NCBI GenBank assembly: GCA_029339195.1 | Contig: JAPTJF010000022.1 | Coordinates: forward strand, 1 to 64,000 | Origin: Micractinium sp. NFX-FRZ | Taxonomy: Eukaryota; Chlorophyta; Trebouxiophyceae; Chlorellales; Chlorellaceae | Reading direction: 5' to 3' | Length of the DNA: 64,000 nt | Position numbers and translations under genes: made by a program | In this document: positions 1 through 10,597 of the stretch, piece after piece | How the letters are laid out: every line of letters starts with the position of its first letter | How positions within the stretch are numbered: position 1 is the stretch's first letter | The notes under the pieces: generated by a model | Seen by the model: the letters and a program-made list of their open reading frames with translations, nothing else | The model's database searches: none | Told to the model about the DNA's origin: nothing

Positions 1-189
1 GTCAACTCGCAGCGTGTGCACCAGCTCCGCATCTCTCTGGCCAAGAGGTTTGCGGAGCTCTTTATCGAGCAAAGCGCTCACGCGGTACTGCTCCAGGACA
101 GCCTCGTGCGTGCCGGGCGCGGGAGGAGCCGACCACAGGCCTGACACCAGCCCAGACAGCCACCCAAACCAAGTTGAAGAACCCGCCAT
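1..189 (-). CDS. Unidentified protein, N-terminal part (runs off window)
   Basis: Reading the minus strand from the ATG at 187-189, the frame stays open for 63 codons to the window edge. The start is MAGSSTWFGWLSGLV, a short hydrophobic/aromatic stretch, followed by a charged segment with EQYRVSALLDKEL. I do not recognise a family. The ATG context is good (GCACC before ATG) and no splice donor is obvious before the edge, so the exon probably continues. It lies downstream of the membrane-protein gene on the same strand, about 0.8 kb from that gene's stop codon. Function unknown; confidence is for a real coding exon only. Confidence 0.5.
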   Translation of the reverse strand, partial: MAGSSTWFGWLSGLVSGLWSAPPAPGTHEAVLEQYRVSALLDKELRKPLGQRDAELVHTLRVD

Positions 190-973
190 GGTGCCGCTAG
201 TGTCGCTGTGGCACGAGGGAGGCGCGGAGAGCGTTCACGGCAGCTGAATTTAATGCTTTGATATGCCAGCAACACACAGGGAACCCGCACCGCCCCACCA
301 GCGCGTTCTATAAAGACATGGGTGCCCGCCGCAGCGGCAGCGCAGCGCAGCGCATGCTGGAGCGGTCGACATCATCGTCCCCCTGCTCTCAACTGCGCCC
401 TGCCGTGCTCCACTTTGGCAAGTCCTTGAAATTGTTTGTTTTAGTCTCTGCCATGCTACATGTATGCTGGTTGACGAGGGGCGGTGATGCACCTTCATGT
501 GTCGAGAGACAGGCAAGCGCAGCGCAGCTGGGCAGGCCCATGGGCAGAGCACGCCGGGGAGCTAACGCAGGAAGGATTCAGGGGCCTGGACGAACAGAGA
601 GGAACGCATTACGAGGGCTGGGCAAGTGAACCATGGCGCCGTTGACAAACCAAAGCGAGGGGGGGAGGGACACACTGCCCCTGCTTGCACCTGCCGTGCT
701 CTACTTGGTGCCCCACCACATGCCAAGCTGCGCACACGTGTTGCCTGCATCAAGAGGGAGCAGGTGGCGGTCGCGTTGTGGTACTAGTAATGCAAACAGG
801 GTGTGCCTGTAAATGCAGATACGGGGCCTAAACCACGCGGGGGAGCTTCAGGGGGCACGACTGTTATTGACAGCGCCAGCTGCAATGCAGTTCCAGTTGG
901 CGGCGCCGCAGGTATGCTCCGCTGCTGGCCCCATCCCTTCCAACTCCGGGCCACAACAAAGCTCAAGTGGCCC
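190..973. other. Intergenic region without a supported gene
   Basis: This stretch should hold the promoter of the partial gene at 1-189 and the 3' end of the membrane-protein gene that stops at 974. Open frames here begin with non-ATG codons or have no family resemblance. If the last exon of the membrane-protein gene uses the GTGAGT at 974-979 as a donor instead of its in-frame TGA, one further exon could lie here, but none was convincing. Confidence 0.4.
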
Positions 974-2466
974 TCACTCACCAAAGATGGTGTAGCAGAT
1001 GAAGGCGGCCAGGGCTCCGCGCACATCGTTCAGGCCTCCAAAGAAGTCTGCGGGTGAGAAACAGGGAGGACAGTGTCACTGCGGGTGCACATGGAGCACT
1101 AAAGAGCTGCAGAGTGGCGGCACACAGCGGCGGCGCACAGCTTTGCTTGAAGCCTTCCCACCTGCCAGGTAGCCGGCCTCCCACAGATTTGTGAGATAAG
1201 TGAGCAGGGTGACGGGGACGAGCGGCGCAATCACGGCTCTCGCAACGAGCCACGCAGGCGGAGAGAACATGGGCCAGAGGAAGGTGCCGCAGACGGCCCC
1301 AGCCAGGGCAAAGGGCTCGTACGGCCAGCTGGCATCATCCAGCCCCAGCCACGACATGCCTTGCAGAAGCGCAGAGGCCACAACGGCTGTCCGGACAGCG
1401 TGGCGCAGCAGCACGTGTGTGCACTGGCAGACAGTCGCGAGGAAGTAGGCGATACCTGCAGGGCACGGGAATGAGCAAGCGGTGTGGTCACGCGCTGTGG
1501 CGGGGGCTTGCCGCTGCACGTAGGGCTCCTAGCAGGGGCGCTGGGCGGGCGCAGGTGCGCAGGGCAAGCGGCACGGTGCGCCTGCAGGGGCGGCAAAGCT
1601 GCCAGGCAGGCCAGCAAGTGCCACCTGCCTGTGGTGAGGAAGGGGACCAGGTGCAGGGCATGGGTCCAGTCGAAGCCGTCGGGTACCGTGCAGCCTTGCA
1701 GCGCCCACTTCCGCAGCAGAGTGCTGTAGGCGTCGCCAAGCTGGACCAGAGCCAGCACCCGCAGCGAGAAGGCCACCATGCGCCCCGTGCGGTAGCGGGA
1801 GGCGGCCCAGGCCAAGAACAGGGACGTGACCAGCAGGGTGATGGCGCCTGCCACCGCCGCGTACACATACGGGTTGAGGAACTGGTTTTTTCTGCTGCTG
1901 CTTGAGGCTGCTGCACCCAGCTGTGAAGACGAGCGTCATGATGCACACCGCACCGCCTGCCGTCCAGATCGGCGCCCAGGTGCCCGGTGCCCAACCTGCA
2001 CAGAGGGCACCAGTACATCAGAGGCGCGCCAGGCTCAGTGGGCGTTGTGCCCCTGAAGTACCTGATGTGAAGGCAGCACACCTCAAGTTGGCAGCCGGCA
2101 GGGGAGAAAGGCGATGGCAATGAGGTTGAGAGGTGCGCACCACCGATGCGGCGCATGCGGGGGGCGCGGCGGCGGCAGGTGCAGGTGGCGACAGATTGCC
2201 TTACCTGGCTGGGCTTCCTCCTCTTCCTCCTGCTCAGGGGGCGCGTCGCCGGTATCATGAGTAGGGTTGAGGTCCCCCTCTCCACCTGCAGGCCCCTGGA
2301 CCTCCATCGGAAGGGCGGAGGCGGTGGACAGAGGCGGGGCGGGCGTTGCAGACGGCAAGACGAGTTGATAAGCCACGTCCCAGACGACAAAGAATAAGAA
2401 CAAGGCGAGGGAGACGCCGGCAAGGCGCAGGAGGGGGCAGCTTCTCTCAGAGGATAGACCTTCCAT
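974..2466 (-). CDS. Multi-pass membrane protein, unidentified
   Basis: Four exons on the minus strand: 2205-2466, 1629-1910, 1162-1455 and 974-1047, giving 303 residues with consistent phase-1 introns. The start is the ATG at 2464-2466 (MEGLSSERSCPLL). A first hydrophobic helix (ALFLFFVVWDVAYQLVL) is followed by an acidic linker and then several helices, including AGAITLLVTSLFLAWAA, TGIAYFLATVCQC and VIAPLVPVTLLTYL. It therefore has five or more membrane segments and probably sits in an internal or plasma membrane. The second intron needs a GC donor (ACAG|GCAGGT at about 1628), which keeps the frame. The final codons read TTT GGT GAG TGA, so the stop overlaps a good donor sequence and a further exon cannot be excluded. 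I do not recognise the family. Confidence 0.55.
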
Positions 2467-3215
2467 GCAAAATCTGCCCGGCTCCACGAGATTGAGCAGA
2501 CCTTTCGAGTGGTGTGCACATAGTTTGCCACACAAAGACACGCAGAGGGCTCCAGAAAGAACTGGCGCCGAAGGTACCCACCGCTCAAACTCTGGGCAGG
2601 GCTGCGGCAGGCGGGCGGGGCGGCCGCATGGGGTGGGCGGCGGGAGGCTGGCAGCGGTGGCAAACAGGCCCCGCCCACAGGCATGCAGTTGAGCCGCTTA
2701 GTCTGCCTGAACAAGTCTACGTGCGAAAGGAGTTGTCATTTGCAGTACAGCTGATGGACGTGCGCCGCTGCAGAGGGAGCCGGGATCCCTCGCTACGCAG
2801 CCACCCAAACGGGCAGGCGCTCGCCAACAGCCGCATGCCGCCACTGCTTCACGCATGCCCCAGAAGGCATCTTGTGTCTTTACACTTGCCAACACGAGGC
2901 CGCTGCGCACAGACAGCCTACATAGACTCCGAATGTGCATCCACTGCAGTCGCCAGAAGCGTACATGCGTTGTAGACAAGGCACTTGGGGGCAGGCAAAG
3001 GCTGGCAAGGCATCTGCAGTGGCGTTGCATCAGATCAGGGCGGGATTGAGCGCTTGATTGAGCGGGGCTATCAAGAATGGACAATTCCTCTGAGCGGGCT
3101 GGGGAGCGAAAGAAGACATACACCTGTCCTGGAGGACGGAACACAAGTTGTGTGGGGTGCAGGGGACTTGCCCCATACGAATGCACACGGCGTGCTATGG
3201 GGAAGGAGTTGTGGG
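2467..3215. other. Intergenic: promoter of membrane protein and 3' UTR of HMA1
   Basis: Holds the upstream region of the membrane-protein gene and the 3' untranslated region of the metal ATPase, whose stop is at 3216-3218. Apart from the TGTAA motif listed separately, I see no gene or repeat in it. Confidence 0.5.
2880..2884 (-). terminator. TGTAA polyadenylation motif for HMA1
   Basis: TTACA on the plus strand is TGTAA on the minus strand, the poly(A) signal typical of green algae. It lies about 330 bases beyond the HMA1 stop codon, a plausible 3' UTR length. It is a short motif, so chance occurrence is possible. Confidence 0.35.
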
Positions 3216-6200
3216 TCATGCAGCCGGCGGCACTGTCGCCACAGTGGCTGCAGCAGGCGCTGCCTCGCCCTCCCCGCCGTCCGCCGCCGTCTGAGCAGGT
3301 GCTGCCGCCGGCGCCGCCGCCGCGCCCTGCTGCTGCCCGCTGGCGCTGCTGCTGCTGCTGCGGGCTGGGGGCGCTCCGTAGCGCAGCAGCCTCAGTGAGT
3401 TGAGAGCCACTAGCAGGGTGGACCCTTCGTGCAGCATCACAGCAAACCACAGCGGCACCCAGCCCAGCATGGTGGGCAGCGCCAGCGCTAGGATGCTGCC
3501 CGCTGCCAGCGCCAGGTTCTGCCTGATCACGGCTTGCGTGGCCTGCGCAATCTGCAGCAGCACGGGCACAGCCGCTATGCCTGCTGTGTTCACCACGATG
3601 ACGTCAGCCGCCAGCGAGGCGGCCGCGCTGGCTGAGCTGGCGATTGCCACGCCCACGTCAGCGGCCGCCAGAGCGGGGGCATCATTGATGCCATCGCCTA
3701 CCATGATGACGCCGCCTGCCCGCCCGCCGCCCACACGTCGCCGTGCCGAGCTGCGAGGCCGAGCTGCGCTCTTGCTGGCGCTGCTGCTGCTGCTGCTGCT
3801 GCTGCTGCCGCCGCCGCCATCCCCCCGTCTGCTCAGCTCCTGCACCTGTGCAAGCTTCTGCTCTGGGCTGCAGGGCGGGAAAAAAGGGGGAGGGAGCGGA
3901 GCGGGAAAGCGTGCGTGTGAAGCCACGCGGAAGCCAGCATTGGGAGCCGCTCGCCTGCCACATTGTCCTGCACCCCTGCCCCACATCGCCTCGGATCCCC
4001 GGTCCACCCCTGCCTAACCTACCACCCGCCTCGCACCTGCCGTCCCCCAACCTCACTTCAGCGCAGCCTGCACGCTGGCAGGATCCCCGGCGCTTCCCAC
4101 TTCCTCCCTGCCCCACAGGCATAACCATGCCCCGGCCTCCCACTGCACCGGCCATGCCCCCGGCGGTATCCCACCTGAGCGCCGCCTGCACGCTGGTGAT
4201 GCCCAGCTTGCGCGCGATGCGCTGCGCGCTGGCCTCGTTGTCGCCAGTGAGCATCGTCACCGCCATGCGGTTGGCTTGGGAGGCGCTGCCGGTCCAGGAT
4301 CCCTGCAGTTGGGCGCCAGGAAGGGGCAAGCTGGGCGAGATGAGCGAGGCTTGTGAGGCGTGGCAGCCGGCAGGTGGACGGGCGGGGTACGAGAGCAGGC
4401 AGCTGGGGCAGGGCAGCGGCGGGGGCAGGGCGCCCAGACCTGCCAGAGAGAGGCGCACCAACGGCAGCAGCCGGGCGCTCACCGTTTGAAGCGAGCGCAC
4501 CGCCGCCGCGCTCTGCTGCCGCACGCTGTCCTCGAAGCACATCACCCACACGCTGCGCCCGCTCTGCCCGCTGAGCCCGCTGCCACCGCTGCCGCTGCCG
4601 CTGCCGCTGCTGCTGCTGCTGCTGCTGCCGTTGTCCGCCGCCGTGGAAGGCTGCAGTACCAGCACGGACAGCACGCTGGAAGTACCCTGCCCGGCTGCCA
4701 GCTTCTCCACAGCCGCCACCTCGCCTGGCGCCAGCTGGGCGCTCACAAAGTCGAGCGACCCCAGCGCCGCCAGCAGCGGCGGGGCACGGCCGCGCTTGCT
4801 GCCCGCGGTGCTGGTCACTGTGCCCTCTACGCCGCCACCGGGCACCAGCCGGAAGCCAGACACCTCTTCTGTGCTTCCGTCCAGCCCCGCCTCCTGCCCG
4901 TGCAGCACAATAGCATCAGATACGGGGTGGCTGCTGCGCAGCGACAGCGCCACAGCAGCAGCCAGGGCGCCGCGCTTGGCGGCCGCTGCCTCCCTTGGCG
5001 GCAGGCCCAGCATGCTGCTCGTGCTGCCCGCCCGCCCGCTGCCGCCGCCGCTGCTGGCTGCCAGCGGGCGCAGGGAGGAGCAGGTGAGGGTGCCGGTGGT
5101 GAGGGTGCCGGTCTTGTCAAATGCCACCGTGCTGCAGCCTGCCAGGGCGTCCAGCACACGCCCGCCCTTAACAAGGATCCCCCTGCAGCGGGGTGGTGGG
5201 AGCAGGCATGATGATGCAGGGTGGGTGGGTTTCGTAGCAAGGTGTGCGTGCAGGCAGAGCTGCTATGTGGGCCTGAAGGGTGGGCTGCTCCACAGAGCCC
5301 ATCCGCACGCACCTGGCCAATGCAAGTGGTGCAGGCCAGCGGTGGTGCAGCAAGAAGAGCGGGACTGGCGGCCGGCTGGCTTGCCCCGCAGGCAGCAGGC
5401 AGCAGGCAGCAGGAACGCTTCTACTGCTGCCCACTCCACACTGCAGCATCCAGATGCATTTCATCAGCTAAAAAAGTAAAAACAAAACAAGAACTCAAAC
5501 TCTTGGTTTCCCACCTGGAGGCAATGGCGGCAATGGCAGACACGTAGGCCAGCGGCACCATGACCAGGGCGCAGGGGGCGGCAACAGTGAGCAGCCCCAT
5601 GGCACGGTAGAACGCGCCGCGCTGCAGGAGGGGAGGGGGCGTGTGGGTGAGCACAAGTCGGGAGTGGTCGGGTGCAGCAGGGTGCATTGGGATTGCATCG
5701 GGAGCAACGGCCACCTCAAGACCCCCTGGGACATCAGATCCTCACATCAAGCTCTGCCCTGCCCTTGCCAGCTACTTGTCAGCAGCACATCCCGCCCCCC
5801 GCCCTGCGCAGGCCAGCCCGGCAGGAGCGCACCTGCCCGGCCGCGCCCAGCAGCGGCACGCCACTGAGCAGCAGCACCGCCAGGAGTCCCAGGCTGGCAG
5901 CCACCACCCCCTTGCTATACACTTCGCCAAACTCATCCAGCCAGCTGCGCAGCTGGGGCCGCTTGGCCTGCGGGGCAGGGGGCAGTCAGGCGGGAGACGG
6001 GCGGGCACTCAGTGCACATGGGGACACCAGCGCAGGTAGCACAGGGTTGGCAGCATGCCGCCCGCCTGTGTGAGCTCAGCAATGCGTGCACGTCAGCTCC
6101 TTCTCCGTTGCCCGCTGCGGCACACAGTGACCCGCCCCAGCCAGCCAGCTGACACTTCCTCCAGCCCCGCACAATGCACAATCACAACCAGTCAGCGCCA

Positions 6201-8566
6201 TTCATAAGCCCACTACTTCACACCTGGGCGTCCAGCGTGAGCTTGGCAATGCGTGCAGGGGTGGACTCCTCTGCCCGCCGCAGCGCGCGCACCACCAGCA
6301 GCCCATCCCGGTTGAGAGACCCAGCAGCCACCTCGTCCCCGGAGCGCCGCAGCACGGGGATGCTCTCTCCAGTGATGTGCTCTGAGCTGACCATGGCACG
6401 GCCATGCACCACCTCGCCGTCCAAGGGGACCTTCAAGGAGGGTGGAAGGGAGGGGAGAGGGAGGGGCAGGCAGAAGGGGAGGGGGGCGTGATGGACTGCT
6501 CTGAGCTCAACCATGCCGCGTCCGAGCACCACCTCGCCGTGAAATGGCAGCTGTAGAGAAGTGGTGGGGCACGTAGGCAGGCAGGAAAGCAGCCAGGCAA
6601 GCAGGCAGGCGGATTGCAGGCATGTGCTGCCTGCTCATGGCAGGCACATGGGCAGCCAAGCAGCATAACTCGTCGGCAGGACCGCAGCCAGGCACTGCCA
6701 TGAGCAAGCCGGTCAGCTGAACCAGGCACCGCGCCCCCTCACCTGTTCCCCCGGCTTGACCAGCATGGTGGCGCCCACCGCCACGTCAGCAGCCAGCACG
6801 GAGCGCGCGCTGGCCATGTCGGGCTCGCCGCTGGGTGAGAGGCCCACCAGCAAGGCGGTCTTGGGCATGCTGTCGTACAGGGCCGCCAGGTTGCCCTGCA
6901 GGGGTGGGGATGGGCGGATGTTGAGACAGTGTTCATACCTTTAGCGAGCCCAGAGGTGTACAGAAACCTGCCAGGGTGTCCAGTGTGTGGGGGGTGAGCA
7001 ACGGTGGTGCGTTGGTGTGTTGGCAGCTGGCACTGCTAGCCATGCTCCCATAGTGTGCAAGAAGCCTCGACCCCTGTGTGCCATGCTTTGCCCAGCTAAC
7101 AACAGCGTGCCCCCAACAATGGGTGTGCCCCCCCACCTACCTGCGCCTTCTTCGTCAGCTGCAGCTCAACCACAGGTGCGGTTCCCTCCTGTCCAGCACT
7201 CTTACAACAGTGCACAGAAGTGCCCAGCCTAATGCTGAAGTATACATCTTCCTACCTGCGCCTTCTCTGTCAGCAGGTGCTCCACCACGTGCGAGGTCTG
7301 GAACAGAACCAGCAGCAGCGCCCCCTGCAGGCGGCAAGCGGGTGCAATGAGCAGGGGCAGCCTGGGGTCAGACACTGCAAAGACTGGGCTAGCCTCAGGA
7401 GCAGGAGGGTTGCATGCGGAGGCCTGCCTGCCTGCCTGCCAGCTACCCACAGTGCATGAGCACAGTGCGCCCAGCGCTTCTGCCCCACCTCTCCTGCCTC
7501 TCAGAAGCCTGCCGTCTTGCCCGCCATCCAGCCCGCCCCATCTACCGCCCCACAACCTTGAGCCGTAATGCCAGCTCACCTCCAGGGCGTGCCCCGTGGC
7601 CAGCGTGCCCAGCACGGCCAGGTTCATCAGCACATGTGTGTCCACCCGCCCCGCCGTCAGGTCGTAAGACAGAGCCACCGCCGCCGGCAGGCCCGCAAAG
7701 AGGTACACCCCCACTGTGGCTGCCACCGACACTGCACGAGCCGCTGCCGCCGCCTGCGCTTGTGCTGCCCCCGCTGCCCAGCCGCTCGACGCCCAGCCAG
7801 CGGCGCCCGCAGCCAGCACAAAGAGTCCAATTTTGGCGACCGAGGAGGGTAGGCTGGACTCTAGCCAAGCCGATGCCTCTGTCAGTCGTGCGGCATCGTA
7901 CGCTCGCTTCAGCAAGCGGTGCACGGGGTTTGCTAGGTCGGCGGAGCCGCCGTGGCTGTGCCCGCAGCCGCCGCAGGAGCCGCCGTGGCTGTGGTCGTGG
8001 TCGTGGCTGTGTGAGTGGCTGTGGTTGTGTGCATGATCGTGACCGTGCGAGTGGTCGTGGCTGCAGCTGGGATGGTCGTGGTTGTGATCGTGTGCCAAGT
8101 GCTCGTGCTCATGCTCGTGTGAGTGGGTGCAGCTGTTGCTGTGCTCATGCTCGTGCTCGTGGTCGTGTGAGTGGCTGCAGCTGGGTGAGTGACCGTCATC
8201 GTGCGAGTGTGCGTGCGAGTGCGTGCCGTGCGCACGGCAGTCTAGGGGACGCCGCGGCAACGGGCGGGTGCATCGCTGCCGACGCTGCTGCACAGGCCGC
8301 TGCAGGGATCCCCCCGGGCAGCGTGCAGCCAGGCCTGCAGGCAACAGAGGCGGATGGGCATGGCATAAGGCGGAGCCTGGGAGGATGGCGGCGGCCAGGT
8401 GGCTGCCGGGTGACAAGCCGGCGGCAGCGGCGGCACCAGTGAGCGGACCGTCAGCAACGCAATAGCACCGCGCAGCTGCTTCCGGCCGCGCTCTCGTGGC
8501 CTATATCGACTGCCGGTGCTCACCTGCTGGGCTGGCCGGACTGCCTAGGCGCTGAGCCCAACCCAT
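3216..8566 (-). CDS. HMA1: P1B-type heavy-metal ATPase, HMA1 class (chloroplast envelope type)
   Basis: Ten exons: 8524-8566, 7580-8376, 7256-7324, 6743-6895, 6224-6430, 5833-5967, 5515-5621, 4483-5182, 4175-4302, 3216-3867; 996 residues. Motifs in order: His-rich N-terminus, TGES in the actuator domain (about 374-377), APC in transmembrane helix 6 (483-485), DKTGTLT with phosphorylated Asp526, an SHPVSDA element, MLTGDNEAS, GDGINDAP (about 837-844), and a terminal HEGSTLLVALNS. WLDEFGEVYSK and CSTVAFDKTGTLTTG match plant HMA1, which moves Zn, Cu or Ca across the chloroplast envelope. Odd points: APC replaces the usual SPC/CPC metal site, and a Ser-rich insert encoded by a CTG/CCG repeat (about 3776-3835) splits the P-domain before GDGIND. 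The first exon is inferred: the His-rich frame has no ATG of its own, and 8524-8566 joins in phase through a GTGAGC donor. An acceptor at 8335 is an alternative to 8377. Confidence 0.9.
7945..8224 (-). repeat. Histidine-rich coding repeat at the HMA1 N-terminus
   Basis: Alternating His codons give about 35 histidines in under 100 residues, in units such as HSHDHEHEHEH, interrupted by Cys-containing pairs (SCSH, SCTH, GGCGH). Plant HMA1 also has a poly-His N-terminus, though shorter as I recall it. The likely role is metal buffering or sensing in the stroma, which is inference. At DNA level it is a GTGGTC/GTGCTC microsatellite-like tract. Confidence 0.85.
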
Positions 8567-9377
8567 TGCTGCTCGCAGCTCGGCGGCAGACCCTCAGGAG
8601 GGTACCAAGAGCTACGCGATCTTGATTGGCGATGTCTCGAAGAGCGATAGGTGCCCAAAAGGAGGGGTAGCTGGAGGCCGAGCGGTGCGCTGGGCACGCA
8701 CGAGGCCCTGGGAGCAGGATATCGATGGGAAGTGAGCTGCACGCCCCGATGCCTGACAGGCGTTGCAAGACGGTGCGCCTGGGGTGTCCAAGCTGTCCTG
8801 AATTTTTAGGGGATTTCCTCCGACGTGGGCGCCTGCGTCAGACGGATGGCCCACATGCGTGACAACGGTGCCGGATTCATCTTTGTCCCAACTACAGGTA
8901 ATGACACATCAGGAGGTGTAGTGTACCTGCTAAAACTGCAATGAAGTATGTGCCCCGAGCCCGCCCCTGGCACCCCCGCCGCTGTGCGGTTGTGCTGGCA
9001 CCAGGAAGCAGCGCCGCTCATCGGGCTGCACGTCTGTCCATATAGATTGCCACGAGGTGAGGAGGGAGTAAAGCGGCTGTGGGCTATTTTCATGCCCTGA
9101 CGCCAAGGTTGACAGTGGCAGCACTGCACACCGCCCGCCTGCTCACCGCGCTGCGGTCCAGGTTGGCGCCGTTATGTGATGGTGAGCTTCCGCTGACGGA
9201 GAGCCTTTCCTCACCGCCCTTACCCCTTCACTTGACGTTTCGAGGCGCATTCACCCAGGCGCATCCACCCTCCGTTCAGTCTGCGCCGAACACGCAACTT
9301 CTCCCAACCGCGGGCAGGCGCTCCTAAACTGAAGTATCACCTTACGAAGCAAGATCAGTAGACTGCGGCCCGGCGCC
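8567..9377. promoter_or_regulatory. Divergent upstream region between HMA1 and the 9.4 kb gene
   Basis: About 0.8 kb separates the inferred HMA1 start (minus) from the ATG at 9378 (plus). It should contain both promoters. I see no clear TATA box and no supported gene. A further 5' HMA1 exon could lie here if the inferred first exon is wrong. Confidence 0.4.
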
Positions 9378-10317
9378 ATGCTTCGCTCCCTGGCCCAGAG
9401 CAGGGCCAAACTCGTGGGAGGTGCGTCCTCAAGCTCTCTGAGCACCCCCAAGTTGCAGGCTGGGCGCAGGGGTATCGAACGTGCGGGCTGCGTGGCCGTG
9501 CGGCCGCTGGACTGGCAGCAGTGCAGCCTGCTGAGCACCCTGCGCCCCGCCGACCTTCTGCGGTACCGGCCGCCCTCTCAGCCCTCGCCCCCTCATTCAC
9601 AAACTCTGTTTCGTTACCTGACCCCTGCAGACATCTGCCGGCAGAATGTGGGGCGCCTGCTGTCCACACAGCAGGGCGCTGCCGCGCCCGAGGCCGCCGC
9701 TGCCAGCAGGTGTGCGGCTGTCAGTCCAGTCGGGGCCCGCTTCAGTGCTGCTGGCTCGCCGCCTCGCTCTGCGCCTCGCTCCCTTTGTGCCAATCTCATG
9801 CGCCTCCCCACTGCTTCTACCTCCCACTGCCTGCAGCTCAAGCTTAAAAAAGTTCTTCTATGCCTTGGTGCCCATTGGAGTGATTGCGGTGGCAGCTGAG
9901 CGCGCGCACAAGAGCAGCGAGCAGCAGCAGGCCGGCGCCGCCGCCGTGCCCTTGCAGCAGGCGGCCGCCGTCGCTGCACCCTCCGCCGCCACAGCTGCAG
10001 GCGCGGCTGTGGTTGCTGCTTCGAGCGCGCAGCAGGGCAGCGACGAGCAGGTGCCACACCCCAAGGTTACCATCCATGGAGGAGTGACGAGTCATGGCGT
10101 GGAAATTGACCCCTCCAACCCTCTTCACAAGTTGCTGCCAGAGACAGACTGCGAGTTCTGCCTCGAGACACGGGAGAAGCTCTGGGGCATGGTCAAGTCG
10201 ATGAAGCACGAGGCCAAGGTGGGGGGCAAGCTGCCTGCCAGCAAGGCAGCCAGCAGCAGCAGCAGCGATGCAGCGGCGCCGGCGCCAGCCGCGGCATCGG
10301 CGGTCCCGGAAAGCTGA
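9378..10317 (+). CDS. Small protein with organelle-type leader and one membrane helix, unidentified
   Basis: Two exons, 9378-9709 and 9837-10317, give 270 residues. The start MLRSLAQSRAKLVGG is basic and Ser-rich, as in mitochondrial or plastid targeting peptides. The second exon opens with a hydrophobic helix (FFYALVPIGVIAVAA), followed by an Ala/Gln-rich low-complexity stretch and a conserved-looking C-terminal part containing HKLLPETDCEFCLETREKLW. The tail is Ser/Ala-rich. The intron is GT-AG, phase 2. A second intron around 9563-9630 has good-looking borders but would break the frame, so the longer exon was kept. No family is recognised; an organelle membrane protein is the best guess. 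Confidence 0.6.
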
Positions 10318-10597
10318 GGCCCCCCGTTGCGCCGCCCTTGTTTGATTGCTCTTCTCCGTTGGCCCTTATAGCTCCAACCAGTCCCAGTCTTTCATCTCAT
10401 GTTACTCGTGCACTCTGACTTGCCTACCTCATGTGAGTCGGGCTTGAACCACCGGCCATAGTTGACATTTTGGGCGGGAACGCGGCTGGCGCCAGGCTGG
10501 CGCTTGCCAGGTGTGTCGGAGGGCGATCATGCGGTTTCGGGGGCCGGGAAGACCTCCGCTGTTGATCACAGCTTCCTCCAGGTGTGTAGAAGCAGGG
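10318..10597. other. Short gap between two plus-strand genes
   Basis: Holds the 3' UTR of the preceding gene and the 5' region of the AlkB-like gene. An in-frame upstream ATG at 10529 could extend that protein by 23 residues. Confidence 0.4.

Noticed and set aside
1886..1891. Apparent frameshift in a T6 run of the membrane-protein gene
   Set aside because: A simple acceptor (TGCAG at 1911-1915 on the plus strand complement) gives a continuous frame without any frameshift, so no error or pseudogene is needed.
8242..8523. Start of HMA1 at a GTG or TTG codon near 8416 or 8523
   Set aside because: Nuclear genes start at ATG; an in-frame TAG lies at about 8500, and a small ATG exon at 8524-8566 joins in phase.
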